Positions 60,831 through 64,000 of a stretch of DNA of 64,000 bases are shown in pieces; position 1 is the stretch's first letter, and every line of letters starts with the position of its first letter. The position numbers and the translations under genes are program-made. Source of the stretch: DATGUN01 sp035301285 (lineage in GTDB: Bacteria; Bacillota; Bacilli; Bacillales; Amphibacillaceae). The stretch is from NCBI GenBank assembly GCA_035301285.1, contig DATGUN010000037.1, positions 1 through 64,000 on the forward strand. The letters run 5' to 3'. Under the pieces are notes generated by a model. It did not search any database. It was not told the origin of the DNA and was given only the letters and a program-made list of their open reading frames with translations.

Positions 60831-62939
60831 ATGAGCCGATTACTTCGGAATGGATTCTTTTATGTCTGCATATTTGTCGTCTTGGCAGGTGTTGTTTCAC
60901 TGCTGAAAGGGCAAGGTGACGAGGCGAAAGAATTCAATGTACAAGAATTTCAACAAGCATTAGAAAATGATGAAATTGAAGAAATGACAATGCAACCGGT
61001 CAATAAAATCATGCGGATTACAGGGACATTGGATGATGAAAAAGAATTTGTAGCCGAAATTCCTGATAATACCGATATTGTTAAAAAAGTCTATGATGAC
61101 GCACAAGAAAAAAGCGACTTTAATATAAAACCAGAAGAACAGCCAAGCACATGGATGACGATTTTAACGGGTATGATTCCTTTTATATTAATCGGAATAA
61201 TAATCTTCATATTTCTCAGCCGATCGCAAGGTGGCGGTGGCGGCGGCCGTGTCATGAACTTTGGCAAGAGTAAAGCCAAACTGTATAGTGAAGAAAAAAT
61301 GAAAGTCCGTTTTAAAGATGTTGCAGGTGCCGACGAGGAAAAACAGGAACTTGTAGAAGTAGTTGAATTCCTGAAAGACCCTCGTAAGTTCTCTGCGGTA
61401 GGTGCACGTATTCCTAAAGGGGTACTGCTTGTCGGACCCCCCGGAACAGGTAAAACGTTGCTGGCAAAAGCGGTAGCCGGTGAATCGGGAACACCCTTCT
61501 TCTCCATTAGTGGTTCAGATTTCGTGGAGATGTTTGTAGGTGTCGGTGCATCGCGTGTCCGTGATTTATTTGAGAACGCCAAGAAAAACGCACCATGTAT
61601 CATATTCATCGATGAGATTGATGCCGTGGGACGTCAACGGGGTGCTGGATTGGGTGGAGGTCATGATGAACGTGAACAAACCCTCAACCAATTGCTCGTT
61701 GAGATGGATGGTTTTGGGGCCAACGAAGGTATCATCATTGTTGCTGCAACGAACCGTCCTGACATTTTGGACCCTGCCCTTCTCCGTCCGGGACGTTTCG
61801 ATAGACAGATTCCTGTCAATCGTCCGGATGTAAAAGGTCGTGAGCAAGTCCTTAAAGTACATGCTAGAAACAAACCACTGGATCGTTCAGTGGAATTGAA
61901 GACCATTGCAATGCGCACACCTGGTTTTTCCGGAGCCGATCTGGAAAACCTGTTGAACGAGGCTGCATTAGTCGCTGCCCGTCACGATAAAACAACGATC
62001 GATATGATTGATATCGATGAAGCAACAGACCGTGTCATAGCTGGCCCGGCCAAGAAAAGTCGTGTCATTTCCGAAAAAGAACGTCGGATTGTGGCATACC
62101 ATGAAAGTGGACATACCGTTATCGGGATGGTACTGGATGATGCCGACATGGTCCATAAGGTTACGATTGTACCGCGTGGGCAAGCGGGTGGTTATGCCGT
62201 CATGCTGCCGAGAGAAGATCGTTATTTCATGACAAAACCGGAATTGTTTGATAAAATTACCGGCTTGTTAGGTGGGCGTGTTTCAGAGGAAATCAATTTT
62301 GGTGAAGTCAGTACAGGTGCGTCCAATGACTTCCAACGTGCAACATCCATTGCACATAAAATGATTACCGAATACGGAATGAGTGATAAAATCGGTCCAT
62401 TGCAGTTCACAAGTGGTGGAGGAGATCCATTCCTCGGCCGTGACCTTCAAAGTGAACAGAGTTACAGTGATGCGATTGCACATGATATCGATACTGAGAT
62501 GCAGAATTTCATTAATTACTGCTATGATCGTGCCAAAAACATTTTAACAGAGCATAAGGATAAATTGGAGCTTATTGCGAAAACCTTGCTTGAAGTCGAA
62601 ACGTTGGATGCCAAACAGATCAAATCATTGTTTGAAGATGGGATACTTCCGGAACCCGAAACTCCTGAAGAAAAGGCAATGCCCGTCGAACAGGCAAGCG
62701 ATGATAAGAAATCCGATGCCGACAGTGAAGACGATAGTTCTGATGACGATGATGTTAAAGTTACCATTAAAGGTAAAGAAGATAATCAACCAGAGTCATT
62801 TGAAGAAGCAAAGGCGAAATCAGAAGCTGAATATCAAAAGAAAAAAGAAGCGGAAGAATCTGAAGAAGGTGATGACGATCATTCCCAGGCGACTGAGGAT
62901 ACATCATCATCTGACGACACAGATAAAAACAATGAGTAA
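60831..62939 (+). CDS. ftsH: ATP-dependent zinc metalloprotease FtsH
   Basis: Membrane-bound AAA+ protease for membrane protein quality control and Spo0E-type regulators. 702 residues: two membrane segments (NGFFYVCIFVVLAGVVSLL and MTILTGMIPFILIGIIIFIF), Walker A VGPPGTGKTLLAKAVAG, Walker B IIFIDEIDAVG, SRH region TNRPDILDPALLRPGRFDRQ and the zinc motif VAYHESGHTVIGM. The C-terminal 90 residues are highly acidic with Asp/Glu/Ser runs, longer than in B. subtilis (637 residues). Confidence 0.97.
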   Translation: MSRLLRNGFFYVCIFVVLAGVVSLLKGQGDEAKEFNVQEFQQALENDEIEEMTMQPVNKIMRITGTLDDEKEFVAEIPDNTDIVKKVYDDAQEKSDFNIKPEEQPSTWMTILTGMIPFILIGIIIFIFLSRSQGGGGGGRVMNFGKSKAKLYSEEKMKVRFKDVAGADEEKQELVEVVEFLKDPRKFSAVGARIPKGVLLVGPPGTGKTLLAKAVAGESGTPFFSISGSDFVEMFVGVGASRVRDLFENAKKNAPCIIFIDEIDAVGRQRGAGLGGGHDEREQTLNQLLVEMDGFGANEGIIIVAATNRPDILDPALLRPGRFDRQIPVNRPDVKGREQVLKVHARNKPLDRSVELKTIAMRTPGFSGADLENLLNEAALVAARHDKTTIDMIDIDEATDRVIAGPAKKSRVISEKERRIVAYHESGHTVIGMVLDDADMVHKVTIVPRGQAGGYAVMLPREDRYFMTKPELFDKITGLLGGRVSEEINFGEVSTGASNDFQRATSIAHKMITEYGMSDKIGPLQFTSGGGDPFLGRDLQSEQSYSDAIAHDIDTEMQNFINYCYDRAKNILTEHKDKLELIAKTLLEVETLDAKQIKSLFEDGILPEPETPEEKAMPVEQASDDKKSDADSEDDSSDDDDVKVTIKGKEDNQPESFEEAKAKSEAEYQKKKEAEESEEGDDDHSQATEDTSSSDDTDKNNE

Positions 62940-62952
62940 TTATCCTCATGGG

Positions 62953-62990
62953 ACAGTCTCTCTCTTGATGAACAGGGAGAGACTGTTTTA
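62953..62990 (+). terminator. terminator after ftsH
   Basis: ACAGTCTCTCTC and GGGAGAGACTGT pair around TTGATGAACA, followed by TTTATTG. Confidence 0.9.
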
Positions 62991-63179
62991 TTGTATGAAA
63001 TGATTTAGATGGTTGTTGTTTTATCGATTGATTTGGAAACGTGACCTGTATAGGCACCATGTTGAAGCCGCACTGCCGGAAGCGATGTTCTCAAGGGTGA
63101 CATCGTGTTGACATACGTACCTTCCTGATAGAGGGTTTTGATTTACGGATGCTTGATTGTGTACGGGATTGCAAATTAA

Positions 63180-63208
63180 TTGTGTTAAAATAGGCATTAA
63201 AATATGAT
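63180..63208 (+). promoter_or_regulatory. sigma-A promoter of coaX
   Basis: TTGTGT at 63180-63185, 17 bases, TATGAT at 63203-63208. The rest of 62991-63258 shows no gene. Start site GGAAGGTG precedes coaX. Confidence 0.65.
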
Positions 63209-63258
63209 ATATTTATAAACAAGCAATAGAAACTTCACCTTGGAAGGTGTGACATAGA

Positions 63259-64000
63259 ATGATTTTTGTCGTTGATGTAGGCAATACAAACACGGTGCTT
63301 GGTATTTTTTCAGATAATGAGCTGACCCATGAATGGCGTATACGGACCGACCGCCATAAAACGGAAGACGAACTTGGAATGCTCATCCGATCACTGTTGC
63401 ATCATAAAGGATTGACATTTTCAGATATGAGTGGGGTTATCATATCGTCAGTCGTGCCACCAATCATGTTTGCACTGGAAAAAATGTCACAGGATTATTT
63501 TAATCTGGACCCGCTGATCATAGGCAAAAAAACAGTGCATACATACCTCTCGATGACTTATCCGCATCCAGAAGAAATTGGGGCGGATCGAATTGTCAAT
63601 GCGGTTGGGGCTATCAAAGAATATGGCAGTCCGCTTATCATTGTTGATTTTGGAACGGCAACGACACATTGTTATATAAATGAAAACAGTGAATATGTGG
63701 GAGGTTCCATATCGCCAGGCATTGATATTTCGATGGAGGCATTGTACGGGAAAGCCTCTAAACTGCCTAAAATCGAAATGAAACGGCCGGATAAAGTTGT
63801 CGGCTCTTCGACGATTCAAGCGATGCAGTCGGGTGTGGTATACGGTTTTGTTGGACAAGTTGATGGAATCGTTCGCCGAATGAAGGGAGAAGCAAAACAG
63901 GATGCAACCGTTATTGCTACAGGAGGATTGGCCTCTTTGATAGCGAATTCATCTGACACGATTGATTATGCAGATCCATATCTGACGCTAAAAGGACTGA
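63259..64000 (+). CDS. coaX: type III pantothenate kinase, 3' end outside window
   Basis: First step of coenzyme A synthesis, ATP-dependent, in the ASKHA superfamily. The visible 247 residues have the phosphate loop FVVDVGNTNTVLGIFSDN, the adenosine region GADRIVNAVGAIKEYGSPLI, IVDFGTATTHCYI, GGSISPGIDISMEALYGKAS and TGGLASLIANSS near the edge. The family is about 255-260 residues, so roughly ten residues lie beyond the window. The frame is intact. Confidence 0.95.
   Translation, partial: MIFVVDVGNTNTVLGIFSDNELTHEWRIRTDRHKTEDELGMLIRSLLHHKGLTFSDMSGVIISSVVPPIMFALEKMSQDYFNLDPLIIGKKTVHTYLSMTYPHPEEIGADRIVNAVGAIKEYGSPLIIVDFGTATTHCYINENSEYVGGSISPGIDISMEALYGKASKLPKIEMKRPDKVVGSSTIQAMQSGVVYGFVGQVDGIVRRMKGEAKQDATVIATGGLASLIANSSDTIDYADPYLTLKGL

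Overview
The window is a chromosomal segment of an endospore-forming, low-GC Gram-positive bacterium (Bacillaceae). From about 13 kb to the right edge it follows the Bacillus subtilis origin-proximal order yaaH-yaaI-tadA-scr-dnaX-yaaK-recR-yaaL-bofA-csfB-yaaO-tmk-darA-holB-ricT-yabA-yabB-yazA-rsmI-abrB-metG-tatD-rpfB-rnmV-ksgA-veg-sspF-ispE-purR-spoVG-glmU-prs-rplY-pth-fin-mfd-spoVT-spoVB-yabN-rqcP-yabP-yabQ-divIC-yabR-tRNA-spoIIE-yabS-yabT-tilS-hpt-ftsH-coaX. Acidic stretches in RpfB, RplY and FtsH would fit a halotolerant genus such as Virgibacillus, Lentibacillus or Oceanobacillus, but that is inference.

Bases 1-12.7 kb are accessory. They hold the 3' part of an IS256-family transposase, a decayed IS3-family transposase end, a DUF6241-type lipid- or membrane-anchored protein, an Opp/Dpp permease pair without ATPase or binding protein, a DsrE-like protein, a YitT membrane protein, a type I holin-like toxin start that runs into a 51-bp tandem repeat, a HAD phosphatase and a GalT-like protein. 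A leftward methionine/homoserine operon follows (metY with an extra C-terminal domain, then metX, then hom), controlled by a SAM riboswitch with its terminator.

From 13 to 37 kb are cortex lysis, tRNA editing, SRP RNA, DNA polymerase III subunits, recombination, sporulation checkpoint genes (bofA, csfB), c-di-AMP binding (darA), rRNA and tRNA modification, AbrB with its Spo0A boxes, and translation genes. From 37 to 64 kb are isoprenoid, purine, cell-wall precursor and PRPP synthesis, ribosome maintenance, transcription-coupled repair, many sporulation genes, cell division (divIC), the SpoIIE phosphatase and the tilS-hpt-ftsH-coaX block.

Neighbours that usually accompany this block are absent or decayed: xpaC-yaaN, yaaR (apparent remnant), yabG and yabJ.

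The most interesting points are: the toxin/51-bp repeat hybrid and a second locus of the same repeat; a long self-complementary element with mutually exclusive pairings between rplY and pth; an apparent ATC start codon for rqcP; the metY fusion under a SAM riboswitch; and readable sporulation promoters (sigma-F type for csfB and fin, Spo0A-type with 21-bp spacing for spoIIE, Spo0A boxes at abrB). I did not find a clearly new multi-gene system. The toxin-repeat locus and the structured rplY-pth element are the best candidates for undescribed biology.
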